From Trichomonas vaginalis G3 (Eukaryota > Parabasalia > Trichomonadida > Trichomonadidae), in the NCBI RefSeq assembly GCF_026262505.1, contig NC_067205.1:6634001-6698000 (forward strand): 64,000 bases of DNA, in the 5' to 3' direction. Below, one piece after another: positions 19,581 through 29,715 of the stretch; the first letter of the stretch is position 1, and each line of letters starts with the position of its first letter. The position numbers and the translations under genes are program-made. The notes under the pieces were generated by a model. That model did no database searches, was not told where the DNA came from, and saw only the letters and a program-made list of their open reading frames with translations.

Positions 19581-22500
19581 ATGAAGAATGAAGGATTTCC
19601 AATCTGGACGAACCTCTCTGGATGGAGCGAACTCTTTTATTTCTTCCATCTCATTTGTTCACGCCAAGATATGTATCCTAGAATACGAAATATTATAGAG
19701 CGGATGATGCCAATCTTATTATTCTTTAAATTCACCGTTTATCATGAATTACTCGCGAGTTTAGGCGATTCTAAATTCACGGCCTTCTTCGGGGAACTTG
19801 TTTATAACGTTGTCACCTTAAATTTTCTAGGAGCCAAGTACATCGCCACATTTTTCTTTACATTCGGAATTTCTTTTAGCATTTACGTACTATACTACTT
19901 TTATCATCGCGATAAACTCATCAGACATCAAACAGCCGCTGTAATTTGTTTCATTATTCAAGAACTTTGTCCATTATTCGGTGCATACTCATCATCCATA
20001 TTGCTTTTAATCATTTCTCAAATAATAGACCATGAAGTTTCATATTTATCACTTTATTTAGGAATATCTTCTTTTATCATCTTTGCTTCTTATACATTCT
20101 TAGGTTCATTATTCAGAAGATCAGCTACATCACGAGACTCAGTTTGTCACGCGTTTTGGAGACATTTGAACTACTTTTATATCTTTTTATTAACATCAAG
20201 TGCTCAACAGATCTGGATCTTCCAGAAACTATTTAAGAAAGGCATATATATTGTTTTGAGTGTCAATTTTGTCATCGCTTTTGGATTATTTTTATGGTTT
20301 GGAACATTACCATATTTTTCACCTCCTTCCAACATTTACGCGTTATTTACAACAGGACACATGTGTTGTGTCATTATTTTATCATTCTTTTTTCATGCAT
20401 TTGAATTTAATATTTTTATTAAGATTATGATTATGTTATTTACATTTTTAACATGGAGATTTTATTTGGCCGCAAAAGTTTTTCATTTATGGTGTAATTT
20501 TTATAACAAAATTTTTCATATTGAATCAGATTTGATTATTGACATTGACAATCAAGTAGAAGTTCCACGGTATTCACCATCGAATCTAATGATCATGACT
20601 CATTACATGTTTCTTTCTAAATACCCTGAATTGACTGAATTAATCATCGCAATTATTGATTCTGACATTGATGAAAATTTGACAATTGAATGTGCGAAAA
20701 TGTTAATGATTATTTCTACAATTCCTCATCGAATAAGAGAGAAATTGTTTAAAGTAGATATTAAGAATTTGGCTTTAGCTTCGAAACCATTTTTATGTGA
20801 ACTACAATATGAAATGAATAGATTGGAATATAACAAAGAAGATATTGAAAATTCTTTAAAATTCTTAGAAGAACAAAAACAAAAAACAAAAATTTATTTG
20901 TACGCGTTTTCGAATTCTATGTGTGATACAACGTATTTTAGTCATAAATTCTCAACATTAATTAATTATTCCATTGTCTGTCATGACTTTAAATCAATGA
21001 ATGAGTATGCAATAGAAGGAAACCCGAGATCGAATGAATTAATTGAATCTTACAGAGATTTCTTGAATAAATATGCAGGCGATTTTTTGTTGGGTGAATA
21101 TATAATGGCAAAAAATTCAAAAACAAAGTTTCAGCTTTTGAAAACTACAGAAAGTGAGGAAATAACACAATTTGATATAGAAAAACCTTATTTTGATATT
21201 ACTTATACACAAAATGAAAATTATTCTAATGCGATATCGAATCAAAAGATATTAGACAAATTACCTTTGTATCCTTATATAATAAGTCAGTTTTTGTCAT
21301 ATTTTGTCATTTTTATGTTTATTTTTCCAATTTTTTCATCAAAGATATATGTGAATTCGTCGAAATTCGTGTCTTCCGAGTACTTCAATAGTTCTCATTC
21401 TCCTTTTTACTTCAAAATCTCCATGGAAATCAACAATGTCGAAGAATTTTTTAATTCTTACAACAAAACTTTGAAAAGTGACAAAAAATTATATAATGAA
21501 TTGAACTCTATGTCATTTACAGCGATCCAGAAATATCTTAGTTCTTTTACATGTAAAATTGATAACAAACCAATCATTGACATAGAAAAGTATGATTTCA
21601 ACAAGTTTAATAATAATTATTACAATATTTTGTCAAAACGATTAATTTTGTCAAAATTTGATCCGAACAATTTTGAAAATCTCAAACAATCTCATTTAGA
21701 ATTTGAGAAATTATCAGGTATAATAGAATACATATCAGATAGATATTGCCATTGCGCTTTATTAATGAAAACTGACAAACCTGTTTTTAGAATTATTGTT
21801 CCATTTTTTATTACTTTAACCCCAGTGTCACTTTTTTGTTTTTGTAACGTATTTTTGACACGAAGATATTTACAAACTATTGTTAAAATTCTTGAAGGAA
21901 TAGAGACATCTACTATTGAAGAATTTAGATCTAATTTGTATATACAAATCAATACGATGAACAAATCAGGAAATTTCAATGATATTGATGTAGATAATGA
22001 TGGCGCATTAGATTTAGAAGAATTAGAAGATAATTATAATTATGACCATATAGGGCGTGATGATTTCTCTGATATTATTGATAATTCCCTTGATCAACCA
22101 ATTATTTTGAATATTTTTGATCCAGGAAGACCTGATACTTATATGATTTATACTGTTTTGATTTTTGCTGCAAGATATATGATGATTGCTGTTGTAATGT
22201 CTCTTTATAATAATGCAAAATCAAAGTTTGTGTCGAAAGCTGTTGAATTACAAGGTTTTATTCAACAGGTGTCTAATCTTTACTTCGAATTCGATTCTTT
22301 GTTATCAAATATTTCTTCTGTTAATAGTGAAAACAAAATTATTCCTCCGAAAATTTTTGTCAATTTTTCTGACAATAATCTTTTGCCAATTTTTGATAAA
22401 TGGAATAATTTTATTGACAAAAATGATTTCAATGTTAATAATTCATTGGAAATCATTGAAAATTTGTCAAATGAAGCTATTCAAGAATTGAATAGTTTAC

Positions 22501-23729
22501 AAAAGGATTATAACATTAGAATTGAAACATCCGATTTGAAATATATTGATTTCTTTTATTGGTTTGTTGTTTTTACATTGATTTTGTTATTTTGTATCAT
22601 TACTTACAGATATATATTGAATATCAAGAACGTAATGAATAATGCAAGGCATTTAGTTTTGATTCTACACTCGAAATACTCTTCAACAGAATCAAATATG
22701 ATAAATGCTTTAAATCCATTTTTGTCAAAAAGTGACAAAATAAAATTGACAAAAATGTCAGAAATAATTGTCAGCCAAATGAAAGAATCAGTAATTTTCT
22801 TTGACAATGACCTGAAAATTACAGGTTGTAACTTACAATCGACGGTTGATTTCGGTTTGCCATCTGACAAAATAGTCACTTCACCTTTGACAAATTTACT
22901 TGGCATTGACAGGAATAGAGAGTTTTTTGAGTACTTAGACATGACATCGAAACCTTTAGGAGTATGTACAAGAAAAATTTTCACGTTATTTTCGAAAAGT
23001 GACATTGAATTTCAAAGTGTTCTGATTCCTTTGAAAAATCAAGGTGAAATATATTTTTCTTTGATGATGAGGAACATGTCTGATGTCAACCAACTCAAGA
23101 AAGAGTTCAAATTCGAACAACAAAAATTGAATACTTTACTTTGGCGGTTAGTTCCTCAGAAAATTTCAGAAAAGTTTTTGACAGATGATTTGAAAGATAT
23201 AATTGTTGGAAAGAATTGCGCTATTATGTGTGCAACCGCCAAAACCGCTGTCAAACCGGAATTAAGGTTAACTGAATTAGATGTTACAGAAATAATCATG
23301 AGTTTGAGTGACAAAATTATGTCACAAAACAAAAACATTATGAGATTGAGGACGTTCAATGGAACTTTTCTTTTTATTGCTGGTTTGTTTGAAGAGAAAA
23401 GTTGCAAAGAAAACATTGAAGATCTCATTAGATTTTGCGATGAATGCGGAAAGAAAGTTAAAGATATTTTCAAGAAGAAACAAAGTTTGTGCGGTTTAAT
23501 CAAAAGTGGAATTGTTTATGGATACATGAGTGGAATTTCTAAAACAATTTTCGATGTTTTGTCAGATTCTGCCATTGAAGTATTTGATTTAATTGACGTC
23601 GTTCCTGCAGGAAAACTTTGTATCTTGAAGGATGAATACGAAGCAATCAATGATGCTGATAAAAGATTTGTTGCATATCTGCCTCCAAGAGATGTAGATG
23701 TTGAATTGTATATCAACAGAGGAGAATAA
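19581..23729 (+). CDS. Multi-membrane nucleotidyl cyclase homologue, degenerate catalytic domain
   Basis: 1382 residues. About ten membrane helices fill residues 35-320. Further helices lie near 563-585, 735-760, 853-876 and 990-1013, in the layout of the large trichomonad adenylyl/guanylyl cyclase family. A PAS-like segment (VIFFDNDLKITGCNL, ILGIDR-type loop) lies at about 1060-1150. A class III cyclase domain follows at about 1180-1380, after FEQQKLNTLLWRLVPQKI. The two metal-binding Asp positions are not acidic: NCAIMCATAKTA replaces the usual FADIVGFT, and RLRTFNGTFLFIAGL replaces the usual KTIGDAYM. Catalysis is therefore doubtful, and a regulatory role as a pseudo-cyclase is possible. 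A perfect EF-hand loop DVDNDGALDLEE lies at residues 803-814. The frame is intact and long. Confidence 0.85.
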   Translation: MKNEGFPIWTNLSGWSELFYFFHLICSRQDMYPRIRNIIERMMPILLFFKFTVYHELLASLGDSKFTAFFGELVYNVVTLNFLGAKYIATFFFTFGISFSIYVLYYFYHRDKLIRHQTAAVICFIIQELCPLFGAYSSSILLLIISQIIDHEVSYLSLYLGISSFIIFASYTFLGSLFRRSATSRDSVCHAFWRHLNYFYIFLLTSSAQQIWIFQKLFKKGIYIVLSVNFVIAFGLFLWFGTLPYFSPPSNIYALFTTGHMCCVIILSFFFHAFEFNIFIKIMIMLFTFLTWRFYLAAKVFHLWCNFYNKIFHIESDLIIDIDNQVEVPRYSPSNLMIMTHYMFLSKYPELTELIIAIIDSDIDENLTIECAKMLMIISTIPHRIREKLFKVDIKNLALASKPFLCELQYEMNRLEYNKEDIENSLKFLEEQKQKTKIYLYAFSNSMCDTTYFSHKFSTLINYSIVCHDFKSMNEYAIEGNPRSNELIESYRDFLNKYAGDFLLGEYIMAKNSKTKFQLLKTTESEEITQFDIEKPYFDITYTQNENYSNAISNQKILDKLPLYPYIISQFLSYFVIFMFIFPIFSSKIYVNSSKFVSSEYFNSSHSPFYFKISMEINNVEEFFNSYNKTLKSDKKLYNELNSMSFTAIQKYLSSFTCKIDNKPIIDIEKYDFNKFNNNYYNILSKRLILSKFDPNNFENLKQSHLEFEKLSGIIEYISDRYCHCALLMKTDKPVFRIIVPFFITLTPVSLFCFCNVFLTRRYLQTIVKILEGIETSTIEEFRSNLYIQINTMNKSGNFNDIDVDNDGALDLEELEDNYNYDHIGRDDFSDIIDNSLDQPIILNIFDPGRPDTYMIYTVLIFAARYMMIAVVMSLYNNAKSKFVSKAVELQGFIQQVSNLYFEFDSLLSNISSVNSENKIIPPKIFVNFSDNNLLPIFDKWNNFIDKNDFNVNNSLEIIENLSNEAIQELNSLQKDYNIRIETSDLKYIDFFYWFVVFTLILLFCIITYRYILNIKNVMNNARHLVLILHSKYSSTESNMINALNPFLSKSDKIKLTKMSEIIVSQMKESVIFFDNDLKITGCNLQSTVDFGLPSDKIVTSPLTNLLGIDRNREFFEYLDMTSKPLGVCTRKIFTLFSKSDIEFQSVLIPLKNQGEIYFSLMMRNMSDVNQLKKEFKFEQQKLNTLLWRLVPQKISEKFLTDDLKDIIVGKNCAIMCATAKTAVKPELRLTELDVTEIIMSLSDKIMSQNKNIMRLRTFNGTFLFIAGLFEEKSCKENIEDLIRFCDECGKKVKDIFKKKQSLCGLIKSGIVYGYMSGISKTIFDVLSDSAIEVFDLIDVVPAGKLCILKDEYEAINDADKRFVAYLPPRDVDVELYINRGE
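21987..22022 (+). other. EF-hand calcium-binding loop within the cyclase
   Basis: Codons for DVDNDGALDLEE have Asp at 1, 3, 5 and 9, Gly at 6 and Glu at 12, the canonical 12-residue EF-hand loop. It lies between two predicted membrane helices (near 760 and 853). Confidence 0.6.
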
Positions 23730-24225
23730 TTAATTATTTTTTTTTTGTTTGTTTTTATATATAAAATATTATTTTCTAATCTTGTTAAGCAGTTTCTAAC
23801 GATATTACCATCTTTCATTTTTATTTTCATATGAAGAGAAAACTTAAAAATGAAATGGAAATGCAATTTTTTAAAATTATGCAATCTCACCTAACAATTT
23901 TTATTCAGCTTTATGGTATGCGTTTTTAAAATTATGCAAATTGTAGATCCGGTTCCAAATTAAAACTATTTTTATTCAGCTGTCGTTGTGGAATAAAACT
24001 ACATATTCATCTTATTCTATTAGTTGAAACAACAAGAATAAGATGTTCAAATTATTGACAAAATTGAAAACAGTTTCAATCATTCAAATCTAATAAGCAA
24101 CACCTAATATGTAAATCTTTCATTCAAAATATTCGTTTCAATAAACCTTTTGGTATCAATAATTTTATTCAATGGCAATGCATAATCATAAAAACAAGTA
24201 AAAATATTCATATATATTTAAATTT
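23730..24225. other. Intergenic, convergent 3' ends
   Basis: About 500 AT-rich bases between the cyclase and the surface-protein gene; nothing further seen. Confidence 0.5.
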
Positions 24226-27200
24226 TTATTCACCGTCATTAAATAATTCATCCGACTCAACATTATTTGTAGTTAAGAACAATGGATTCTGCATTGTAAC
24301 ATTATGGGTAGGTCTGGCCTCATCCAATATTGTCTCATTATTATTGAAATGAATATCATCGGAAATGCTGAATGAAGATGAATCCTTATTACTTGATTTC
24401 TTCATCTTCAATATAACAACGATAGCTACAATGATAAGCAAAACTATGCAGATTACAACAATGACAACAATTATTGTTGTCTTCTTCTTCTTGGCAGCAT
24501 TTTCTTTTGCCTTAAGATCTTCTGGATCTGTTGTGGGTTCAGGTGTAGATTTTCCTGATTCTGGTTTGTCAACTTTTACTGTGAGTGGTTCCTCTTTAAC
24601 AATATCTGCGTCTGTTGGTTCTGTATCTTTTTCTGTCAAAATGAGCTTAAATTGTTTTTCTCCTTCTGTGTTGAATTGATATTCTTTTGATGTCAATGTT
24701 TTGTCACTTTGGTCAACAGCAATTTTTTCATATTTCTTGTTTTCGGAATCATAAATGAACAAGTTTAATTTCTTTCCTTTAGCAATATCTTGATCTGTTA
24801 CTTTGCAACTAATTTTGAATTTATCACCTGGTTTAACTGCATTTGGAGTGTATACAATATCAGAAATTGTTGGAACATTCTTAATCCAAAAGCTAAATTT
24901 TTGTGTAGATGTTTGCTGGTGAGTATCAGCTGCTTGAATTGTTACTGTTTTCTTGCCATATGTTATAGTATTTGGATATTTAACTGTTGCTGTAAATTCC
25001 TTTTCTGTTGATGATACCTCACTCACTGTTCCTTCAACTGTTATATGCTCATCATTATCAACAGCAGTGAATGTTATTGTTCCGGAACCAGTTATCCTTC
25101 CCTGGATTGGAATTCCATTTGGATTTGAACTTTGATAAGATTTATCTTTCTCTGAAGTTATTGTGAATGAAATTGGATCAACAATATCGAATGATTTATC
25201 ATCAACAACATTGGATCTTCTAACATTATCAGATGTTGCTGAACATGTTTCCTCAGGACAATCATCAGAAATCAAATAAAACTCAAGATGATGAGTTCCT
25301 TCGCCTAAATTTAATGATGTAAAATCGATTGTCCAGTCTTTATTATTATCTTGGGTAGAATATGTAAATGTGTCTGATATCTGAATTTCATTTGTTCCAA
25401 TTTTTAGTTTCAATTTAAGAACTTTGCCTTCATCTTTATCTTCAACAGTTGTCTTCAAAGTAAATGATTTCTGGTCTGTTAAATAAGGAGGTTCAATAGA
25501 ACTTGATGTAATTTTTGGCTTTGTTCTATAATAAAATGTAAATGTTAAAGTAGAAGTTGTTTGTATCTCCATTTCATCGCTATCCTTCAAGTTCTGGATT
25601 GTTAATGTATATGGTTTATTACTTTGATATCCTAAATCTGTAACAGTATATTTATAAGTTCTTTGATTTTCTGGAACTGTAATTGACTCATTTGAACCAT
25701 CATCTTTAACTAGATCAAATGTACATTTAGAATTTGTTCCTAAATCAATAGTTATCTGATCATTATTCGTGTAATATTGTTCTGTTGGCCATGCAATTGT
25801 CGTTGTTATTTGATCTTTTGATCTTAGGGTTAATTCATAATCATTTGATTTGACAATATCAGTTGTATCTGATGTATCGAATCTTGAGAGCCAAAATAGA
25901 TAAACTTTTGTTCCTGCTGGAGATGGGAAAGTTATTGTTGGTGAATATGTTTGCTTATTTCCTCCATTAGATTCGAAATTTCCTGGAAGCTTAGTTATTG
26001 TAGCACCTTGGACATCTCTTTCTTTGTAGTACATATAAAGAATTTTATGGTCATCGTTATCCTTGATTGTAAATGTAACTGCTGCTTTTTGTAATCCTGG
26101 TGTTCCTAAAGTAGTTCCTGAATATGATAAAATAGTTGGCTGATGGACAATGTAATAAGTCAATGTTCCAGTTACCTGGAGTTCTTCGCCATTACTATTT
26201 GTTACTGTAATTGCAAGTGGATAACCATCTTTTGAATATGAAATACCGGAAGTAGAGATCTCTATTGGGAATGTATTTGTATTTTCATATGAAGTTTCGC
26301 TGGATTCTTTTCCATTAAAGGTGTATTTATATTTACCTCCTTTTATTACATCTTCATAACTGCATGTGACTGTGATTGTTTCTGTATCAGAATAAGTATC
26401 TTTATTTGAGTTACATGTGACAGTAGGTTTAGTTCTTCCAATAAGACGAAGAGGATGATGATTTGAATCAAATACATCTGATTCACCATTTTTAAAATTT
26501 TGTATAGTCGAAAACCAGAATTCATAATTTTTATCTAAGGGTTCTGCTGGGAATATATATGAAAATTGAAAATCTTGTGCATCTTGCGAACCATTTGATG
26601 TGAATGGCGTTTCATATGTTGTTGTTGGAGAATCTTGGACGTTCTTCTCCTTGTAATGCAAATAAAGTTTTTTGCTATCATCAAAATCTTTAATCTTGAA
26701 TGTGATTATTTTAGTTTGCCCTGATTCTCCAACAATTTGATCTGTTGGTGATTCAATACTGGGTTTATTCATAATATTAAAATTCAATTGACTTGAAATG
26801 GTAAGTTGCTCGTTGTTTTCATTTATCATCTCGAGTGTAAGTGGATATCCTCCATCCTTGTAAACAAGTGAAAACTCACTGATAGTGAGATCAATATTAA
26901 ATGGAGTTTCTGTGTATTCTTGATCTTTCTTACTATTTGCATTTAATGTTACATTATATTTTCCTTTTGTTACATATTGATCATGGGTGTCACATGTGAT
27001 CCTTATTGTTGTATCTGTATTTGAATAAATGGTTTTGGTTGTTTCACATGTAACTTCAGAAAGGCTTCTTGAAGTGAAAGTAAGATAAAGAAAACCAGAT
27101 TTATATGCATCATCATCAGCCACTGATGAAGTATCACTAGTTGTTGAAAGCCAAAACTTATAATCCTTGGTAGTATCTTGAGTAAATGTGTATCCAAATG

Positions 27201-28929
27201 AATATTCTTGTTCAGCTGTTCCGTTTGATGTTAATTTTGGAGCTGTTTGTCTTATTAATTCAACTGTATGTTTATCGTTATAGTGCAAGTAAAGGTCTTT
27301 TCCATCATCAATATCACTATAAATAAATTTAATTGTTGTTGAAGATGTTGGAGTTCCAATTATGCTACCGCTATATGACGATAATTTAGGCTTGTTCTTA
27401 ATATGAAATTTCATTTCAGATGAGGTTACTGTGACTGGTTTTGTATTATCATTTGTAATTGTAATCGAAAAAGTGTGTCCATTTTTATCATATTTAATTC
27501 CAAAATCCTTAATTGTCTTTGTTATTTCAATTTTATTTTCTGAATAAGTTTGCTCGGTTGTTTCTGAAAATGTTCCTAATTGATATGTATATTTTCCTGT
27601 TGTTATTATTTCATCGGCTATTGTGCACTTAATAGTTATTGATGTAGTTTCGTCACTACTACTATAAGTGTACGTATTTTCTGGATCTGTTGCACATGTA
27701 GCAGTTGGATCATCATAAACATAAAATGTAAATGTCTTTGAAGTTTCGCCATCATCGTTTGACACTTTTGCAGTTAATATAATTTCACCACTATAATCTG
27801 TCAAAGCCTTTACAAACGGAATATCTGTCTTTTCACCGTTCGTATCTGCTAAATTATATGTATTTGTTACTTTAGTTGTATCTCCTGTCAACGACATTTC
27901 TAACGTTGTTTGACCGTCACCATATATTTTGATGTCAGAAATTGTCAGAGTTTGAGATTTGTAAAATTTGTTATTTGCTTGTTCAGGAATCTCAACAGAA
28001 GGCTTAACTTTTATTGTAACACTGGCAATACCTATTGTGTTTGAAGTATCACCAGTTTTTTCGCTCAGATAAAAGTAATAAGTTGTTGATTTTTGTAATT
28101 GTGCTGTTGTATAATCGAAAGTGGTAGAACTTGTATATGTATAAGGTTCAGTCACTTGAGAATATGATCCATCTCCTGTCGTTGAGTAGTAAAGGTAATA
28201 ATTAGTCTGCGATTTAAGATATTGAGGTGTAATAGTGACTTGTTTTGTTGATCCTTTATCTACTGCTCCATCTACTATAGCAGTGATTGGTATTCCTTCA
28301 ACTAATTTAACTTTTGTTACTAATGTAACCGAGTTATCTGATGAAACACTTAAACCCTCCCAAAAATAAGAAACACCAATTATCGAGTTATCAACATCTG
28401 TAAAAGAACCTGCTCTAAATGGATCAATAGCAGTAGTTCCATCAGAAGTTGAGCATTCGTAATTTGTTGGGAATTTTTGGTTCTCTTCTGGTGAATTGCC
28501 AAAATCAAAGATTATTCTATCTCTAGTTGTAGAATCAGGATTATAAATTAAGTATTGCTTGGTTTGATCAATTCGGTATACGTTATTTTTGTTTGTTCCA
28601 TCTGTTGGTGGAATATTTATCATTGCTGATACACCAAATTTAAAGTTCTCTATAGAACTCTTTTGAGAACTAATTGTATAGGTTATTGTTAATTCATTGC
28701 CACTTGTTGGAATGGCAGAAGCTGTAGCTGTTAAACCAGTGATTTGGCATGTATCATCAGTTGGCTCAGTGGTACTTTTAAAGCAATAAATGAAGCCCTT
28801 TTGTTCATTTGTAATTGAAATTGCATCTGATTCTGAACTACTTTCTCCAATTTTAAGATCGAACAGTGCTCTCTCAGTTGATAATTTTCCTATTGTTAAA
28901 ATTCTTGTTGAAAGAAGAAAAGGGAGCAT
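24226..28929 (-). CDS. Large surface protein with Ig-like repeats and NPLF tail
   Basis: 1567 residues from the ATG at 28929. The N-terminus MLPFLLSTRILTIG may be a short signal. The extracellular part is Thr/Ser-rich beta structure. A module of about 209 residues recurs three times in tandem, marked by DGKDLYLHYNDK, DSKKLYLHYKEK and DHKILYMYYKER (DNA near 27290, 26660 and 26035), each preceded by I-x-N/H-K/Q-P and an IxGTPG-like turn. One membrane helix (TIIVVIVVICIVLLIIVAIV, about 24415-24485) is followed by a 60-residue cytoplasmic tail with KMKK next to the membrane and NPLFLTTNN near the end. NPLF resembles the NPx(Y/F) sorting signals of trichomonad surface proteins. The stop lies in GAATAAAAA (TAAA signal). 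The likely role is adhesion or cell-surface coat; the ligand is unknown. Confidence 0.85.
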   Translation of the reverse strand: MLPFLLSTRILTIGKLSTERALFDLKIGESSSESDAISITNEQKGFIYCFKSTTEPTDDTCQITGLTATASAIPTSGNELTITYTISSQKSSIENFKFGVSAMINIPPTDGTNKNNVYRIDQTKQYLIYNPDSTTRDRIIFDFGNSPEENQKFPTNYECSTSDGTTAIDPFRAGSFTDVDNSIIGVSYFWEGLSVSSDNSVTLVTKVKLVEGIPITAIVDGAVDKGSTKQVTITPQYLKSQTNYYLYYSTTGDGSYSQVTEPYTYTSSTTFDYTTAQLQKSTTYYFYLSEKTGDTSNTIGIASVTIKVKPSVEIPEQANNKFYKSQTLTISDIKIYGDGQTTLEMSLTGDTTKVTNTYNLADTNGEKTDIPFVKALTDYSGEIILTAKVSNDDGETSKTFTFYVYDDPTATCATDPENTYTYSSSDETTSITIKCTIADEIITTGKYTYQLGTFSETTEQTYSENKIEITKTIKDFGIKYDKNGHTFSITITNDNTKPVTVTSSEMKFHIKNKPKLSSYSGSIIGTPTSSTTIKFIYSDIDDGKDLYLHYNDKHTVELIRQTAPKLTSNGTAEQEYSFGYTFTQDTTKDYKFWLSTTSDTSSVADDDAYKSGFLYLTFTSRSLSEVTCETTKTIYSNTDTTIRITCDTHDQYVTKGKYNVTLNANSKKDQEYTETPFNIDLTISEFSLVYKDGGYPLTLEMINENNEQLTISSQLNFNIMNKPSIESPTDQIVGESGQTKIITFKIKDFDDSKKLYLHYKEKNVQDSPTTTYETPFTSNGSQDAQDFQFSYIFPAEPLDKNYEFWFSTIQNFKNGESDVFDSNHHPLRLIGRTKPTVTCNSNKDTYSDTETITVTCSYEDVIKGGKYKYTFNGKESSETSYENTNTFPIEISTSGISYSKDGYPLAITVTNSNGEELQVTGTLTYYIVHQPTILSYSGTTLGTPGLQKAAVTFTIKDNDDHKILYMYYKERDVQGATITKLPGNFESNGGNKQTYSPTITFPSPAGTKVYLFWLSRFDTSDTTDIVKSNDYELTLRSKDQITTTIAWPTEQYYTNNDQITIDLGTNSKCTFDLVKDDGSNESITVPENQRTYKYTVTDLGYQSNKPYTLTIQNLKDSDEMEIQTTSTLTFTFYYRTKPKITSSSIEPPYLTDQKSFTLKTTVEDKDEGKVLKLKLKIGTNEIQISDTFTYSTQDNNKDWTIDFTSLNLGEGTHHLEFYLISDDCPEETCSATSDNVRRSNVVDDKSFDIVDPISFTITSEKDKSYQSSNPNGIPIQGRITGSGTITFTAVDNDEHITVEGTVSEVSSTEKEFTATVKYPNTITYGKKTVTIQAADTHQQTSTQKFSFWIKNVPTISDIVYTPNAVKPGDKFKISCKVTDQDIAKGKKLNLFIYDSENKKYEKIAVDQSDKTLTSKEYQFNTEGEKQFKLILTEKDTEPTDADIVKEEPLTVKVDKPESGKSTPEPTTDPEDLKAKENAAKKKKTTIIVVIVVICIVLLIIVAIVVILKMKKSSNKDSSSFSISDDIHFNNNETILDEARPTHNVTMQNPLFLTTNNVESDELFNDGE

Positions 28930-29163
28930 TATTTATGTATTGGGATAAAATTCAATTTATCGCTCATAAAAAGTTCAAAATTGTCATTTTTAGATATCAA
29001 ATGATAATGTTTATTTCATCATAATTTTCAAAAAGTGAAAGTTATAAATTGAAAGCATAAAATAATTAATTTCAATGGCAGATTGAGATTAACTTTTTCA
29101 AGAAATGATTTTATACATTGCTCAATGTAATCCATATCTAAATTGAACCTTTTTTATGAGCAA

Positions 29164-29451
29164 TTAAATCAACTCATGCTGGTGATATGTTTGTAGTAAC
29201 TCCTTTTCAACTAAATCTGGCCGATGGTGAGTATTCCATAATTTGGAAGTTATAAAAATGTCTTTCCTAGTAATGATGCCTTTAGAAAAGATTTCTTGTA
29301 GTGTTTCACCGATGATTTCTTGATTAAAATAAGACCAAGCAGTATCAATACTTCTAATTCCGCATTCTTCAATTGCATAATGAAGAGCTGCTTTTAATCT
29401 AACTTTATCAGTAGCATAGAATGTGCCATAGCCGATTTGTGGTAAATGCAT
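29164..29451 (-). pseudogene. Aldo/keto reductase N-terminal stub
   Basis: 95 codons from an ATG at 29451. It reads as the first third of an aldo/keto reductase: LPQIGYGTF, then SIDTAWSYFNQEIIGETL with the catalytic Asp and Tyr, then DIFITSKLWNTHHRPDLVEKEL with the catalytic Lys. The family normally has about 310 residues. The frame ends before the fourth catalytic residue (His), and no continuation is seen downstream in any frame. The protein would lack most of the TIM barrel, so it is a truncated copy. Confidence 0.85.
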
Positions 29452-29715
29452 TATTTAAAAAATGAATAAATATATTAAATTGATTCAATGGTAAGGAATG
29501 AGGTTAATTGTCACGTTTTTGAATAAATTTTCAATTGTGTGAATATCGTTTCTTCTCAAAAATAGCCTTAAATTTAAATTCAATAAGGTAATTTATCCAT
29601 TTTCAAGATATAGCTGAACATCAATTCAATAAACTACGAGATGTCTTGTGAGATATAAAAAGGAATACTATGAAATAAATATCAACAAAAATTTTTATAA
29701 AAATAACTTATTCTT

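Noticed and set aside
22213-23503. Extra genes within the cyclase region on other frames
   Set aside because: They lie wholly within the cyclase frame and lack any coding pattern of their own.
24365-25135. Plus-strand genes opposite the surface protein
   Set aside because: These are antisense shadows of the 1567-residue frame, with Thr/Ser codons read in reverse.
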